Under the pieces are notes generated by a model, which was not told where the DNA came from, searched no databases, and was given only the letters and a program-made list of their open reading frames with translations. From assembly GCF_030296755.1 (NCBI RefSeq), contig NZ_AP027741.1, positions 558,001 through 622,000 of the forward strand: DNA of 64,000 bases, given 5' to 3'. Below are positions 36,188 through 45,570 of the stretch, one piece after another. The first letter of the stretch is position 1; each line of letters begins with the position of its first letter. Origin of the DNA: Methylophaga marina. Lineage in GTDB: Bacteria; Pseudomonadota; Gammaproteobacteria; Nitrosococcales; Methylophagaceae. A program made the position numbers and the translations under genes.

Positions 36188-36206
36188 GTTAATAATAATC
36201 ATTATC
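36188..36206 (-). promoter_or_regulatory. Fur box
   Basis: On the minus strand GATAATGATTATTATTAAC matches the 19-bp Fur consensus at 16 of 19 positions. It lies immediately before the receptor start, so repression by Fe-Fur is expected. Confidence 0.8.
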
Positions 36207-36280
36207 AAATAAAACAAGATCGCATTCTAATGATTAAGCGAGATGATGAATATGAAATTTACAATTGTTACATTTCACCC

Positions 36281-37621
36281 CTAACTTGCAGGTAGGACCA
36301 TGTTCATTCTTAAACCACCCGTCACTAAGTTCTCAGCGCTCAGTTGTCCTCCACACACTTCAATATGGCGTTTAGCCAGGCTCAAACCCACACCAAATCC
36401 ACGATGAAGCTGACGCCCAGAATGAGCCAGCCTGAAAAAAGGTTTAAAGATATTGGTTAAATGGTGTGGTGCTATACCTGGGCCGAAGTCATCAATATAG
36501 ATTTGGTATTGATCTGCCACTTTCTCAACGATGACTTTGACGGTTTGGCCATCGGGGGTATGTGCTAGTGCATTCCTGAGAATATTTTCAAAGGCGTGTC
36601 CTATAGCACGCGCACTGCTGTTTTCAATAATCGCGTGCTCTGGCATCGTCGCCTTGATTTCGCATTTGGGAAACTCAAACCTCGCATCCTCAATGATACT
36701 ATCGATCAAATCAGTTAAGTCTAATGTTTCTTGACGTAAATCGGGACATTCGTTATCAAGCCACGCCAAAGTGAGTGTATCCTCAACCAATACACGCATT
36801 TGCTGACTTTCATATCGAATTCGTTCTATCAATTTCGGATCAAGATCCTGATTTTCAGCCCAGCTTAATGCTAATTCCACTCGTGCTAGCGGGGTTCTAA
36901 GTTCATGAGAGAGATCAGAAATGAGGTGACGCTGTGTTTGAATTAAGTGACCTATTCGCTCTGCCATCCCATCAAAGGTGTCACCCAAGGCGGTAATTTC
37001 GTCTTGACGTTTTGCCAAAGTTTTCCCGACACGCACATTGAAATTACCATCACTAAATTGCCTTGTTGCTTTTTCCAGTTGACTAAGTGGTGACATGACA
37101 TGGCGATAGATAATCAAGCTAATTAAGGTCATCAACAATAAAGGCAAGGCGATCTGTAACAGCAAGCTAGTCTGAAACCAGTATGCTCCTGGCCGCATTC
37201 GATCCGGTAAGGTGATGAGAAAATGTGTTTTACCGTCAGAAAAAGGCAAATCCATTGTCGGGTTTTCTTTGAAATAGAGATGTATTTTCCAGCTGATGTC
37301 ACGACCAAGAGCAAATCTCTCCTGGTATTGTTCTGATATATAGCTATTTCCTACTGGTGCAACATTGGAAGAAACAACAGCTACCCAGGTATTTTCTTTT
37401 TCTTGAAGATGCTTTACCCACTCATTTAGCGATTGAATATCACCGTTTTCATGATATTTCTCCGCCAATTTGGCATACGCTTTCAATTCAGACTGGTAAC
37501 GCTGATCAATGAAACTCATATGTTGCTCTGTGTGCAGTAGCAAAATATGTATCAGCCAAAAAAGTAAAATAGTGCCAATGACTATGGTTGCGACTAACTT
37601 CCATAGTAAGCGACGCTTCAT
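36281..37621 (-). CDS. Two-component sensor histidine kinase
   Basis: 446-aa inner-membrane kinase. First helix at ~8-28, periplasmic sensor of ~130 residues, second helix near 165-185, HAMP, HisKA with the phospho-acceptor His in ISDLSHELRTPLARVE, and HATPase_c (DFGPGIAPHHLTNIF and GFGVGLSLAKRHIE). Its ATG overlaps the stop of the response regulator by four bases, so they are one unit. Resembles PfeS/QseC/CpxA-type kinases. The adjacent receptor suggests an iron-siderophore signal, but this is inference. Confidence 0.9.
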   Translation of the reverse strand: MKRRLLWKLVATIVIGTILLFWLIHILLLHTEQHMSFIDQRYQSELKAYAKLAEKYHENGDIQSLNEWVKHLQEKENTWVAVVSSNVAPVGNSYISEQYQERFALGRDISWKIHLYFKENPTMDLPFSDGKTHFLITLPDRMRPGAYWFQTSLLLQIALPLLLMTLISLIIYRHVMSPLSQLEKATRQFSDGNFNVRVGKTLAKRQDEITALGDTFDGMAERIGHLIQTQRHLISDLSHELRTPLARVELALSWAENQDLDPKLIERIRYESQQMRVLVEDTLTLAWLDNECPDLRQETLDLTDLIDSIIEDARFEFPKCEIKATMPEHAIIENSSARAIGHAFENILRNALAHTPDGQTVKVIVEKVADQYQIYIDDFGPGIAPHHLTNIFKPFFRLAHSGRQLHRGFGVGLSLAKRHIEVCGGQLSAENLVTGGLRMNMVLPAS

Positions 37622-38301
37622 AATAAAATATATCCTGTCCCATGCACGGTTTGTAGGTGATCAGCGGGTAGTCCCGCCGAGACTAACTTCCGCCTAACCC
37701 GGCTCATATGCATATCAAGACTTCTGTCATAACGACTAAACTCTTTTTCCAATACGAGACGATATAGTTGTGGTTTGCTGAGCGTTTGTTTGGGATTCTG
37801 CATCAGTGTCCACAAAAGTTTGAACTGTATAGGGGTAAATGGAATGGTTTGGCCCGCAAACGAAACGGTTTGTTTGTGTTTATTTAACTCAATACCGTGT
37901 CTGCTGAGATAATGATGATCATCGTCATTGATTTGTGGTGCTAAACGCCTGAGAATCGCTTCTATCCTTAATATCAACTCGGTGAAATTAAATGGTTTTG
38001 ACAAATAATCATCTGCACCACTTTTTAATCCAAGAATACGTTCTTCCTCTGCACCATGTGCAGTTAGCATAATCACTGGCGTAACACGTGTTTGCCTGAT
38101 TGTTTTTAAAATTTGGTAGCCATCTTTTTCTGGCAAAGACACATCCAATAAAATTAAATCCAACGACAAACTAATAGATTTTGTCAGACCATCATTACCA
38201 TCATGTGCTACCACCGTATCAAAACCAGCATTCACAAGAAGCTGCTGTAATTGTTGGTTTAATGTGATGTCATCCTCAACTATAAGCACTCTAGGTGGCA
38301 T
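37618..38301 (-). CDS. OmpR-family response regulator
   Basis: 227 aa: receiver domain (VEDD near 10, phospho-Asp in LDLILLDVSLPEKDG, Lys in YLSKPFN) and a winged-helix C-terminus (RYDRSLDMHMSRVRRKLV, HGTGYILL). First gene of the pair with the kinase. The regulated target is likely the neighbouring TonB receptor, by analogy with PfeR-PfeA. No typical repeat box could be pinned down. Confidence 0.92.
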   Translation of the reverse strand: MPPRVLIVEDDITLNQQLQQLLVNAGFDTVVAHDGNDGLTKSISLSLDLILLDVSLPEKDGYQILKTIRQTRVTPVIMLTAHGAEEERILGLKSGADDYLSKPFNFTELILRIEAILRRLAPQINDDDHHYLSRHGIELNKHKQTVSFAGQTIPFTPIQFKLLWTLMQNPKQTLSKPQLYRLVLEKEFSRYDRSLDMHMSRVRRKLVSAGLPADHLQTVHGTGYILL

Positions 38302-38390
38302 GATTTGACGTTACCTTTAAAATCTTAATAACAATTGTTCGTATTATGAATAATAGCAGATAAGTCGTTATTTAACTGACATCGAAGGTA

Positions 38391-38424
38391 AAAAAAGCCG
38401 TTGATATACATCAACGGCTTTTTT
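38391..38424 (-). terminator. Terminator of the rpoE-mucD operon
   Basis: A 15-bp perfect stem (38391-38405 with 38410-38424) with a 4-nt loop and flanking A/T runs. It separates mucD from the response regulator. Confidence 0.92.
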
Positions 38425-38443
38425 AGTTTGATTTAAAGAGAAG

Positions 38444-39859
38444 TTACTCTTTAATTTCTAACGCCAGGAATTGTGCTGAACCACCGCGTTGTACTAACAC
38501 AGGAATCGGTTTATTAGCAGGCAGTTTTTTTGCCACCTCAATAAATTGATGAGGATCCTGGATATCAGTGTTGTTGATACTCAGAAGAATATCACCAGGT
38601 CTAATACCAGCTTTGATTGCGGGTCCTTGTTCAACCTTCATGACCATGACACCACCTTTTGCTACGTCAAACTGTTTACGTTGCTCTGGTGTGATATCAG
38701 CGACTTCCATTGATAGACGTGAATCAACAAATCGACCTGGTTTTGAGCTATTGTTGGTAAGGTCTTCATCTTTTGGTAGTTCTTCGATGGTGACTTTGAG
38801 TGTTTCGTGCTTATTATTACGCATCACCTCAACGTCTACTTCTTTACCTACTTTAGTTCTACCAACGATTGGTGGTAAATCAGAAGAGGTCTCTACTTCT
38901 TTACCATCAAAATCAAGAATCACGTCACCTGCTTTAAAGCCTGCTCGTGCTGCTGGGCTGTCGTCGACGACACGAGATATAAGTGCACCGCTTGGTTTAG
39001 ATAAACCAAACGATTCGGCGAGTTCACGCGTTACATCTTGAATAACGACACCTAACCAGCCACGGCTGACATAGCCTTGTGATTTAATCTGATCCACCAC
39101 ATTCATGACGGTACCAATTGGGATAGCAAACGATACCCCCATAAAACCACCGGTACGGCTATAAATTTGTGAGTTGATACCAATCACTTCGCCGTCCAGA
39201 TTAAATAGTGGGCCACCTGAGTTACCGGGATTAATAGCCACATCTGTTTGAATGAAGGGTACATAACTATCGCTAGGTAAACTACGGCCTAAGGCGCTGA
39301 TAATGCCAGCGGTTGCAGAGTAGTCAAAGCCGAAAGGTGAGCCAATCGCTAACACCCACTCTCCCACTTTCAAATCATCTGAGTCACCGAGTTTGACGGC
39401 TTTTAAGTTTTTGGCATCGACTTTGATTAAGGCAACATCACTGCGTGCATCGCTACCTAATACTTTTGCCTCTAATTCAGTTCTATCACTGAAACGGACG
39501 ATGATTTCATCAGCATCTTTGATAACATGATGATTAGTCAGAATGTAACCATCAGAAGACAAAACAAAACCAGAACCTAGAGATTCACTTTCTCTCGGCA
39601 TTGGTGAGCCGCCCTGTTCACCAAAAAACTTTTTGAAGAACTCATCCATCCCTGAACCTTCAGGTAACTCCAAACCACGTGGTAGCATTGAAGTGGGAGT
39701 TTGCTCTGTTTTGTTATGAGTTCGGATGTTTACAACAGCATCACCATTGTCGGCAACGAGTTCGGTAAATTCTGGTAGTGACCGAGCCTGAACACTAACA
39801 CTCAGCATTAGCCAAGTCATTAGCATTGCTAACGCCGTCCAATTTTTGTTTACTCTCAT
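38444..39859 (-). CDS. mucD: Periplasmic serine protease MucD/DegP-like
   Basis: 471-aa protein with a signal peptide (cleavage after VQARS region), trypsin-like domain with His in LTNHHV, Asp in RSDVALIKV and Ser in NPGNSGGPLF, and two PDZ domains. It degrades misfolded periplasmic proteins. Last gene of the sigma-E operon, as mucD is in Pseudomonas; its ATG overlaps the rseC stop by four bases. Confidence 0.95.
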   Translation of the reverse strand: MRVNKNWTALAMLMTWLMLSVSVQARSLPEFTELVADNGDAVVNIRTHNKTEQTPTSMLPRGLELPEGSGMDEFFKKFFGEQGGSPMPRESESLGSGFVLSSDGYILTNHHVIKDADEIIVRFSDRTELEAKVLGSDARSDVALIKVDAKNLKAVKLGDSDDLKVGEWVLAIGSPFGFDYSATAGIISALGRSLPSDSYVPFIQTDVAINPGNSGGPLFNLDGEVIGINSQIYSRTGGFMGVSFAIPIGTVMNVVDQIKSQGYVSRGWLGVVIQDVTRELAESFGLSKPSGALISRVVDDSPAARAGFKAGDVILDFDGKEVETSSDLPPIVGRTKVGKEVDVEVMRNNKHETLKVTIEELPKDEDLTNNSSKPGRFVDSRLSMEVADITPEQRKQFDVAKGGVMVMKVEQGPAIKAGIRPGDILLSINNTDIQDPHQFIEVAKKLPANKPIPVLVQRGGSAQFLALEIKE

Positions 39860-40278
39860 TTGAAGTCCTCATTTGGTTTGACATTGATACCGGCATCATG
39901 ATGACTCATACGGTGCTTAACCCATACAAAGCCAGTAATCAGACCTAATAGACCAGACACAATTTGCAGCAGTTCCCCCCCCATTAAACGCACGGTAATT
40001 GCGATGGTAAATAGGAGAATAAGCGGCAACATGTACATCATGAAAGCCCCTGTTAACAAGGCTTCTTCAGGAATTGAAACGGTCACCTGTTGACCCACTC
40101 TCAACTCACCATCGTCCTTAACCGCTATACGAGAAAATTTTTTGCCGACATGCTTGGATAACAAGCCAGTACCACAGCCTTTACGTGCCTGGCATTGACC
40201 GCAAGTTGACTGGCGTTCGGCTTCTACCCAGACTTGTTCACCACTTCTACTGGCTACGGTCGCTTTTTGTTCAATCAT
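39856..40278 (-). CDS. rseC: SoxR-reducing/sigma-E regulatory protein RseC (MucC)
   Basis: 140 aa with the N-terminal cysteine cluster STCGQCQARKGCGTG and two membrane helices separated by a short loop (TGAFMMYMLPLILLFTIAI and the following GLLGLITGFVWV). RseC proteins modulate sigma-E signalling and are linked to SoxR reduction. Overlaps both neighbours. Confidence 0.92.
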   Translation of the reverse strand: MIEQKATVASRSGEQVWVEAERQSTCGQCQARKGCGTGLLSKHVGKKFSRIAVKDDGELRVGQQVTVSIPEEALLTGAFMMYMLPLILLFTIAITVRLMGGELLQIVSGLLGLITGFVWVKHRMSHHDAGINVKPNEDFK

Positions 40279-41261
40279 TCCTGTTCGGCCTGACTGAAGG
40301 CGATAGCACTCCCGATCTTTTCAACAGTAACGGCAGGTACCTCACCCACTACGGTGACGAAATGTGCATTCATGATTGTGCCAAAAGCATTAATACCACC
40401 CACGTGCGAAGCACCATGCAGATGATTGTGTTTGGCACGAATTTTCTCAATAAAAACAGACACTGAGCTTAGGCCATCACTGTAAACACGTTGTTCAACA
40501 TCGGCCCCATTACTGGATCTTAGGCGGTTCTGTAAAGCAACTAAAGCGAATCCGTCAGGCAACCAATTCACCTGCCATGCCAGTTCATGGTGGTGTTCTT
40601 CAATGTCGATAGGTTCTTGAGGTTCTGTCTTGTGCCAGACCATGTCATCTTCAGCTAGTAGTGACTCGAACTTATAATCTGGAATAGGTTCGCCTGTGCT
40701 AACTGATGAAAAAGAAAATGTTTCCAGCACATCACCATCTTGAGCTATAAGTTCTGACTTTAGAAGAAGGTATGTTTCAACATCAACCCACAAGCGATAG
40801 CCATAACGATAATTATCATTAGGCGTAATCAATAACTGATAGGCATCTTTACCAGCAACGCGTTTTTTTCCACCCATTTCAACTTCATAATACGGTGCTG
40901 CAGAGCTGAAACGTCGAGGTAAGTCACTTGGAAACCCTCCACTCAGTGGACGACGACTAACATTGATTTGTTTACCATCGGGACTGATGCACGTCACCAT
41001 ATCGTTACTACGAATAACTTCTCTGGCAGCACCATTCAGAGAAATCATTCTTTCGAGCTCACCATTGTCATCTGACCGATGGAAAATACGTATTGACTGT
41101 AAGTTTCTGCCAGACTGATAGTTAAATACCCCTTCGTAGGTCAATGTTTTTGCCGCGGAAGTCATTTTTTCAAGGATCTGCATTGCTCGCGGATCATCAG
41201 CATGCGCCAGAGCAGAAAATGATAAAAATGTGACAACTAACAGGTGGAGCATGACGCGCAT
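40275..41261 (-). CDS. rseB: Sigma-E negative regulator RseB (MucB)
   Basis: 328-aa periplasmic protein with signal peptide ending ALAHA and the LolA-like lipid-sensing domain (AKTLTYEGVFNYQSG, YGYRLWVDVETYLLLKSEL), plus a smaller C-terminal domain (VNWLPDGFALV). It protects RseA from proteolysis until lipopolysaccharide displaces it. Confidence 0.94.
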   Translation of the reverse strand: MRVMLHLLVVTFLSFSALAHADDPRAMQILEKMTSAAKTLTYEGVFNYQSGRNLQSIRIFHRSDDNGELERMISLNGAAREVIRSNDMVTCISPDGKQINVSRRPLSGGFPSDLPRRFSSAAPYYEVEMGGKKRVAGKDAYQLLITPNDNYRYGYRLWVDVETYLLLKSELIAQDGDVLETFSFSSVSTGEPIPDYKFESLLAEDDMVWHKTEPQEPIDIEEHHHELAWQVNWLPDGFALVALQNRLRSSNGADVEQRVYSDGLSSVSVFIEKIRAKHNHLHGASHVGGINAFGTIMNAHFVTVVGEVPAVTVEKIGSAIAFSQAEQE

Positions 41262-41267
41262 TAGAGT

Positions 41268-41828
41268 TTACTCCTCACCGTACGACACAACTCTTGCGTA
41301 TGAGAATAAGCCTGATGCACCGGCATATTCATTGTGATCGACCAAGTAGTCGTTCAACCTGTCTTCGACTTCGGTCTCTCCCACTGTCCACCGATTTGTT
41401 TCGGCAACAGTAGTTTGTTGTTGCAACGGTTCAGATTGAGCCATATTAGTGGTAGGCATCACGGTCTGAGGTTGTGACATTAACCCCACTACAGCTAGCG
41501 CACCGAGTGATGCAGCCGCAGCCAGGCCAGCTGTTTGTCGCCAAAACCAATCAGGAAGTGCAAACACTTTTGCTGTTTTCGTTTTTTCAGTTGCATTGAT
41601 ATGCAAATCAGGCTCATCTGATAATGCCTGATGTATTCTGTCTGTTAAATCAACGTGATTATGATCAGTGACATAGCCATGTAGAAGATCACTCGAGAAC
41701 TGATATCTCATGTAATCCACTTTGGCACTGTCATCTGTTTTCATCAATGCCAACAACTCATCAAGCTCTTGCTCATTAAGTTCGCCATCAACAAACGCTG
41801 ACAATAGTTCTTGTTGCTTGATTGTCAT
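41268..41828 (-). CDS. rseA: Anti-sigma-E factor RseA (MucA)
   Basis: 186-aa single-pass membrane protein. The cytoplasmic N-terminal domain (LSAFVDGELNEQELDELLALM) binds RpoE; one helix is near residue 100 (TAGLAAAASLGALAVVGL), and the periplasmic tail is glutamine-rich. Regulated proteolysis frees RpoE in envelope stress. It overlaps rpoE. Confidence 0.93.
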   Translation of the reverse strand: MTIKQQELLSAFVDGELNEQELDELLALMKTDDSAKVDYMRYQFSSDLLHGYVTDHNHVDLTDRIHQALSDEPDLHINATEKTKTAKVFALPDWFWRQTAGLAAAASLGALAVVGLMSQPQTVMPTTNMAQSEPLQQQTTVAETNRWTVGETEVEDRLNDYLVDHNEYAGASGLFSYARVVSYGEE

Positions 41829-42403
41829 AGTTCCTCTCCACCCATTACTGCTTTGACCTGTTTATCTATTGCCTCTCTGGCGCGAAAAATACGCGACCGT
41901 ACGGTCCCAATTGGACAATCCATTGCCTGTGCAATTTCCTCATAGCTCAGACCTTCAAACTCCCGCAGTTTGATTGCCGTTGCCGTATCTTCAGGCAATT
42001 CCTGAATCGCATCATGAATTGCTTGTTGTAAGTCATCACTCATCAGACTACTTTCAGGCGTCTCAAATTCCTTCAATTCGGGCGCATCGTAGTAAATAGT
42101 TGCATCCATAGCGTCAACATCACTAACTGGTGGCCTTCTGGAGGCAGCGGTCAGATAGTTTTTTGATGTATTGATTGCAATACGATATAACCATGTATAG
42201 AAGGCACTATCGCCTCTGAAGCCGGGTAAAGCACGGTATGCTTTAATAAAGGCTTCTTGCGCAACATCCATCGCTTCAACAGGATCATGAACAAACCCTG
42301 TAATGACGTGAATGATTCTTTGCTGATACTTCATTATCAGCAAGTCAAACGCCTTTTTATCACCTGCTTGTACGCGCCGTACTAGCTCTTGATCCACATT
42401 CAT
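41825..42403 (-). CDS. rpoE: RNA polymerase sigma-E (AlgU)
   Basis: 192-aa ECF sigma factor with region 2 (RVQAGDKKAFDLLIMKYQQRI, DVAQEAFIKAYRAL) and region 4 (EGLSYEEIAQAMDCPIGTVRSRIFRAREAI). It controls outer-membrane stress genes. First gene of the five-gene operon, divergent from nadB as in Pseudomonas and E. coli. A sigma-E-like promoter lies upstream. Confidence 0.97.
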   Translation of the reverse strand: MNVDQELVRRVQAGDKKAFDLLIMKYQQRIIHVITGFVHDPVEAMDVAQEAFIKAYRALPGFRGDSAFYTWLYRIAINTSKNYLTAASRRPPVSDVDAMDATIYYDAPELKEFETPESSLMSDDLQQAIHDAIQELPEDTATAIKLREFEGLSYEEIAQAMDCPIGTVRSRIFRAREAIDKQVKAVMGGEEL

Positions 42404-42455
42404 CCTATCATCCGGCTTGAGTCGACACGTTCACTGCTTCAATTAATCCAGCTTG

Positions 42456-42483
42456 ATTGACCATGTCGATTTAACTTTGTTCC
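42456..42483 (-). promoter_or_regulatory. Candidate autoregulatory sigma-E promoter of rpoE
   Basis: On the minus strand GGAACAA (42477-42483), 15 nt, GTCAAT (42456-42461). The GGAAC and GTC cores fit the sigma-E consensus GGAACTT-N15-GTCTAA. Confidence 0.5.
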
Positions 42484-42530
42484 ACATTCAGTGCAAAATA
42501 AACTTTCTTATTGTACCTGTATAGAGATTT

Positions 42531-44150
42531 ATGACCACAACGCATCATTACGATATTTTAATCATTGGCAGTGGCACCGCCGGACTGACCCTTGCTTTAC
42601 ATATGGCAAACGATGTCAAAGTCGCTGTAATATCAAAGGGTCAACTTGAAGAAGGCGCCTCTTTGTATGCTCAGGGTGGCATCTCTGTGGTCCTTGATAA
42701 AACCGACTCTATCCAGTCACATATTGATGATACTTTGCGGGCAGGTGCGGGACTATGCAATGAAAAGTCAGTCCGCTTTACCGTCGAGCATGCCCGCGAA
42801 AATATTGAGTGGCTTATCAATCAGGGAGTGACATTTACTCGCGATGGCATCACCTCAGAAACTTATCACCTTACACAGGAAGGTGGACACAGTCATCGAC
42901 GTATTATTCATTCAGCTGATGCCACTGGAAGAGAAGTTGAAACAACTTTGCTCGATAAGGCTAAAGCACATCCTAATATCGAAATGCTGCCTTACCATAT
43001 CGGCATCGATCTCATCAGTAGTAGTAAACAACTTGGTGAAAAAGAAAACCGTATTCTCGGCTGTTATGTGCTTGATATCCAAAAAGATGAAGCCAAAACA
43101 TTGTTGGCCCCTATTACCGTACTGGCCACAGGTGGCGCGGGAAAGGTCTATCTTTACACCAGCAACCCAGATGTCTCGACTGGTGATGGCATAGCCATGG
43201 GTTGGCGTGCGGGTTGCCGTATTGCCAATATGGAATTTATTCAGTTTCATCCAACATGCCTGTTCCACCCTCAAGCAAAATCATTTTTGATCAGTGAGGC
43301 ATTACGTGGTGAAGGCGCCAAGTTGGTATTAGCGAATGGTGAACAGTTCATGGAGCGATTTCATCCTCAGGCTGAACTCGCGCCAAGGGATGTTGTTGCC
43401 CGAGCCATTGATCACGAAATGAAACGCACAGGACATGACTGTGTATATCTTGATATCTCCCATAAACCCGCTTCATTTATCAAAGAACACTTTCCTACCA
43501 TTTATCAACGTTGTTTAGAATTTGGTATAGATATCACCAAACAACCCATTCCTGTGGTACCCGCGGCGCATTACACTTGTGGCGGTATTATGACTGACTT
43601 GAATGGCAGGACCGATGTACCCGGCTTGTATGCCATTGGGGAGACAGCCCATACTGGTTTACATGGTGCCAACCGAATGGCCAGTAATTCGTTATTAGAA
43701 TGTCTGGTATTCGCAAAATCAGCCGCTGAAGATATAAAAAAACAGTTACCACTGGTTACCTCTGCCATCGTGCCTCAATGGGATGCCAGTCAAGTACATC
43801 CAGCCAAAGAGGCTGTTGCGATTAGTCATAACTGGGATGAGTTACGACGGTGTATGTGGAACTATGTCGGCATAGTTCGAAAGACCGATCGTTTACTAAG
43901 AGCAAAGCAGCGCTTGCAAGTCCTGCAAGCTGAAATTCGTGATTTTTATACTAAACACCATATCAGTGCAGATTTACTGGAACTGAGAAACCTCGCTGAT
44001 GTAGCTGAACTCATCATTGAATCAGCTTTGCGTCGAAAAGAAAGCCGAGGCCTTCATTACATTCTCGATTATCCAGAGACCGATAACACGCATTCGGCTA
44101 CTGAAACGATTATTGCTCCCAAGAATCAGGATGACGAAGCTCAGCTCTGA
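42531..44150 (+). CDS. nadB: L-aspartate oxidase
   Basis: 539-aa FAD enzyme that oxidises aspartate to iminoaspartate, the first step of NAD synthesis. Dinucleotide-binding GSGTAGLTLAL, the substrate site ASLYAQGGISVV, active-site segment THTGLHGANRMASNSLLECL and AAHYTCGGIMTD. Divergent from rpoE. Its 3' end overlaps the ygfX gene on the other strand by 41 nt. Confidence 0.96.
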   Translation: MTTTHHYDILIIGSGTAGLTLALHMANDVKVAVISKGQLEEGASLYAQGGISVVLDKTDSIQSHIDDTLRAGAGLCNEKSVRFTVEHARENIEWLINQGVTFTRDGITSETYHLTQEGGHSHRRIIHSADATGREVETTLLDKAKAHPNIEMLPYHIGIDLISSSKQLGEKENRILGCYVLDIQKDEAKTLLAPITVLATGGAGKVYLYTSNPDVSTGDGIAMGWRAGCRIANMEFIQFHPTCLFHPQAKSFLISEALRGEGAKLVLANGEQFMERFHPQAELAPRDVVARAIDHEMKRTGHDCVYLDISHKPASFIKEHFPTIYQRCLEFGIDITKQPIPVVPAAHYTCGGIMTDLNGRTDVPGLYAIGETAHTGLHGANRMASNSLLECLVFAKSAAEDIKKQLPLVTSAIVPQWDASQVHPAKEAVAISHNWDELRRCMWNYVGIVRKTDRLLRAKQRLQVLQAEIRDFYTKHHISADLLELRNLADVAELIIESALRRKESRGLHYILDYPETDNTHSATETIIAPKNQDDEAQL

Positions 44151-44541
44151 GTTTTCTCCAATTATTTTTTTCTACAGCATCTATCGGAATCATCAGTATC
44201 TGACCTCGTCCATGCATAGATGGGTTTAAATAGATGAATAAAACATAAGGTAATTGAGTGCTCGATTTCAGTGTATAAGGCCCTGACACAGAGCCGTCGT
44301 TATAGTTTAGAAACCATTGTCTATCTTTGCTCATGCTGATTCCAGTCACAGACGCTTTTCCAGACACTCTCTTGTAGCGGCGTAACCAGATGACAAATCC
44401 CACACAAGCAAAACTAATTAACACACCCGTCAGCAGAGGCCCCATGCTTGCTTTGTTAAGCAGCAGTAAACTGATGACAACGACATGCAGCAATATCATA
44501 TATCTAAACTCATACTGTGATTGACTGATCTCAACCTTCAT
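44110..44541 (-). CDS. YgfX-like membrane protein
   Basis: 143 aa with two closely spaced N-terminal helices (YMILLHVVVISLLLL and LLTGVLISFACVGFVIWL) followed by a cytoplasmic domain containing QWFLNYNDGSVSGPYTL. This is the architecture and gene place (between nadB and ygfZ) of YgfX/CptA, which pairs with SdhE/YgfY in E. coli. No sdhE gene is in the 88-bp gap to ygfZ. The family role (cell-division toxin or flavinylation-related) is disputed. Confidence 0.72.
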   Translation of the reverse strand: MKVEISQSQYEFRYMILLHVVVISLLLLNKASMGPLLTGVLISFACVGFVIWLRRYKRVSGKASVTGISMSKDRQWFLNYNDGSVSGPYTLKSSTQLPYVLFIYLNPSMHGRGQILMIPIDAVEKNNWRKLRAELRHPDSWEQ

Positions 44542-44628
44542 CCTTGAATGCCCTTTATTTTCATCCCTGTTTTAGCATCGCTTATACAGTTAGAATAAAG
44601 TCTGTTCACAATAAATCGCAATATATCT

Positions 44629-45570
44629 ATGAATTTTCAGACTCTTTCTCAATCCACACCCAGCGTCAATTACTTGTCCGAAGTTAGTCATGACTCATCG
44701 CCCGTAGCAATGGCCTTGCCCTCGCTCTCTGTCATTCAAGTCTCGGGTGAAGAAGCAGACAGTTTTTTACAGAATCTACTGACGAATGATATCCGCACAT
44801 TAACGAACAATACTGCTCAGCTAAGTGGTTTTTGTAACCCAAAAGGTCGCTTATTAAGCCTGTTCTACGTTGTTAAGCGTGAAAAAGATTTTCTGCTAAT
44901 CACAGCCACAGATCTAGCTGATAGCATTGCTCAACGATTGACGATGTTTAAGCTGCGTAGCAAGGTAGATATTTCTGTGAGCGCTGAACTCAATACAATG
45001 GGATATATCAGTGAAGCTCCGCTTAAAGATCAAGCGAGTACATTCTGGTCAGCTAGTGAGCATGATGGACAGTTGAGTATATATCTGCCGGGCGATTTGC
45101 ATCGATATTTAGTTATCACGCCAGTAGATAAAAGTATCATCGAAAACAGTCGTATCGGTTCAGAGAACCTATGGCAAAGTGCTGATATTACATCAGGCTT
45201 ACCCAAGGTCAGTCTTTTAACTAAAGAACAATTTACTCCTCAGCAACTCAATTTGGATGTCATCGGTGGTGTCAGTTTCAAAAAAGGCTGTTATCCAGGT
45301 CAGGAAGTGGTGGCTCGACTGCACTATCTGGGAAAACCCAGTCGCCGCTTATTTTTAGCTGAAATAACAACATCACATCTTCCTGAGCCCAATACCGAAG
45401 TTATTGATGAAGCTGGCGATGTAGCTGGACATGTAGTTCAAGCCGCGATGAACCAGGCTGATAATGGCCTATGTCACCTCAGTATAAAATTATCAGCACA
45501 AGCAAAATCACTCTATATTGGTCAGGATAAAATCTCGACACTCACTGCCTTCGTTGATGATGCAGAGTGA
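44629..45570 (+). CDS. ygfZ: Folate-binding tRNA-modifying protein YgfZ
   Basis: 313-aa glycine-cleavage T-like protein that supports MiaB and other Fe-S enzymes. The diagnostic motif KKGCYPGQEVVARLHYLGK carries the conserved Cys. The N-terminus reads LPSLSVIQVSGEEADSFLQNLLTNDI. It ends where the convergent pilR gene ends. Confidence 0.93.
   Translation: MNFQTLSQSTPSVNYLSEVSHDSSPVAMALPSLSVIQVSGEEADSFLQNLLTNDIRTLTNNTAQLSGFCNPKGRLLSLFYVVKREKDFLLITATDLADSIAQRLTMFKLRSKVDISVSAELNTMGYISEAPLKDQASTFWSASEHDGQLSIYLPGDLHRYLVITPVDKSIIENSRIGSENLWQSADITSGLPKVSLLTKEQFTPQQLNLDVIGGVSFKKGCYPGQEVVARLHYLGKPSRRLFLAEITTSHLPEPNTEVIDEAGDVAGHVVQAAMNQADNGLCHLSIKLSAQAKSLYIGQDKISTLTAFVDDAE

Noticed and set aside
40185-40466. 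93-codon plus-strand frame
   Set aside because: It is antisense to rseC and rseB, both intact with family motifs and operon overlaps.
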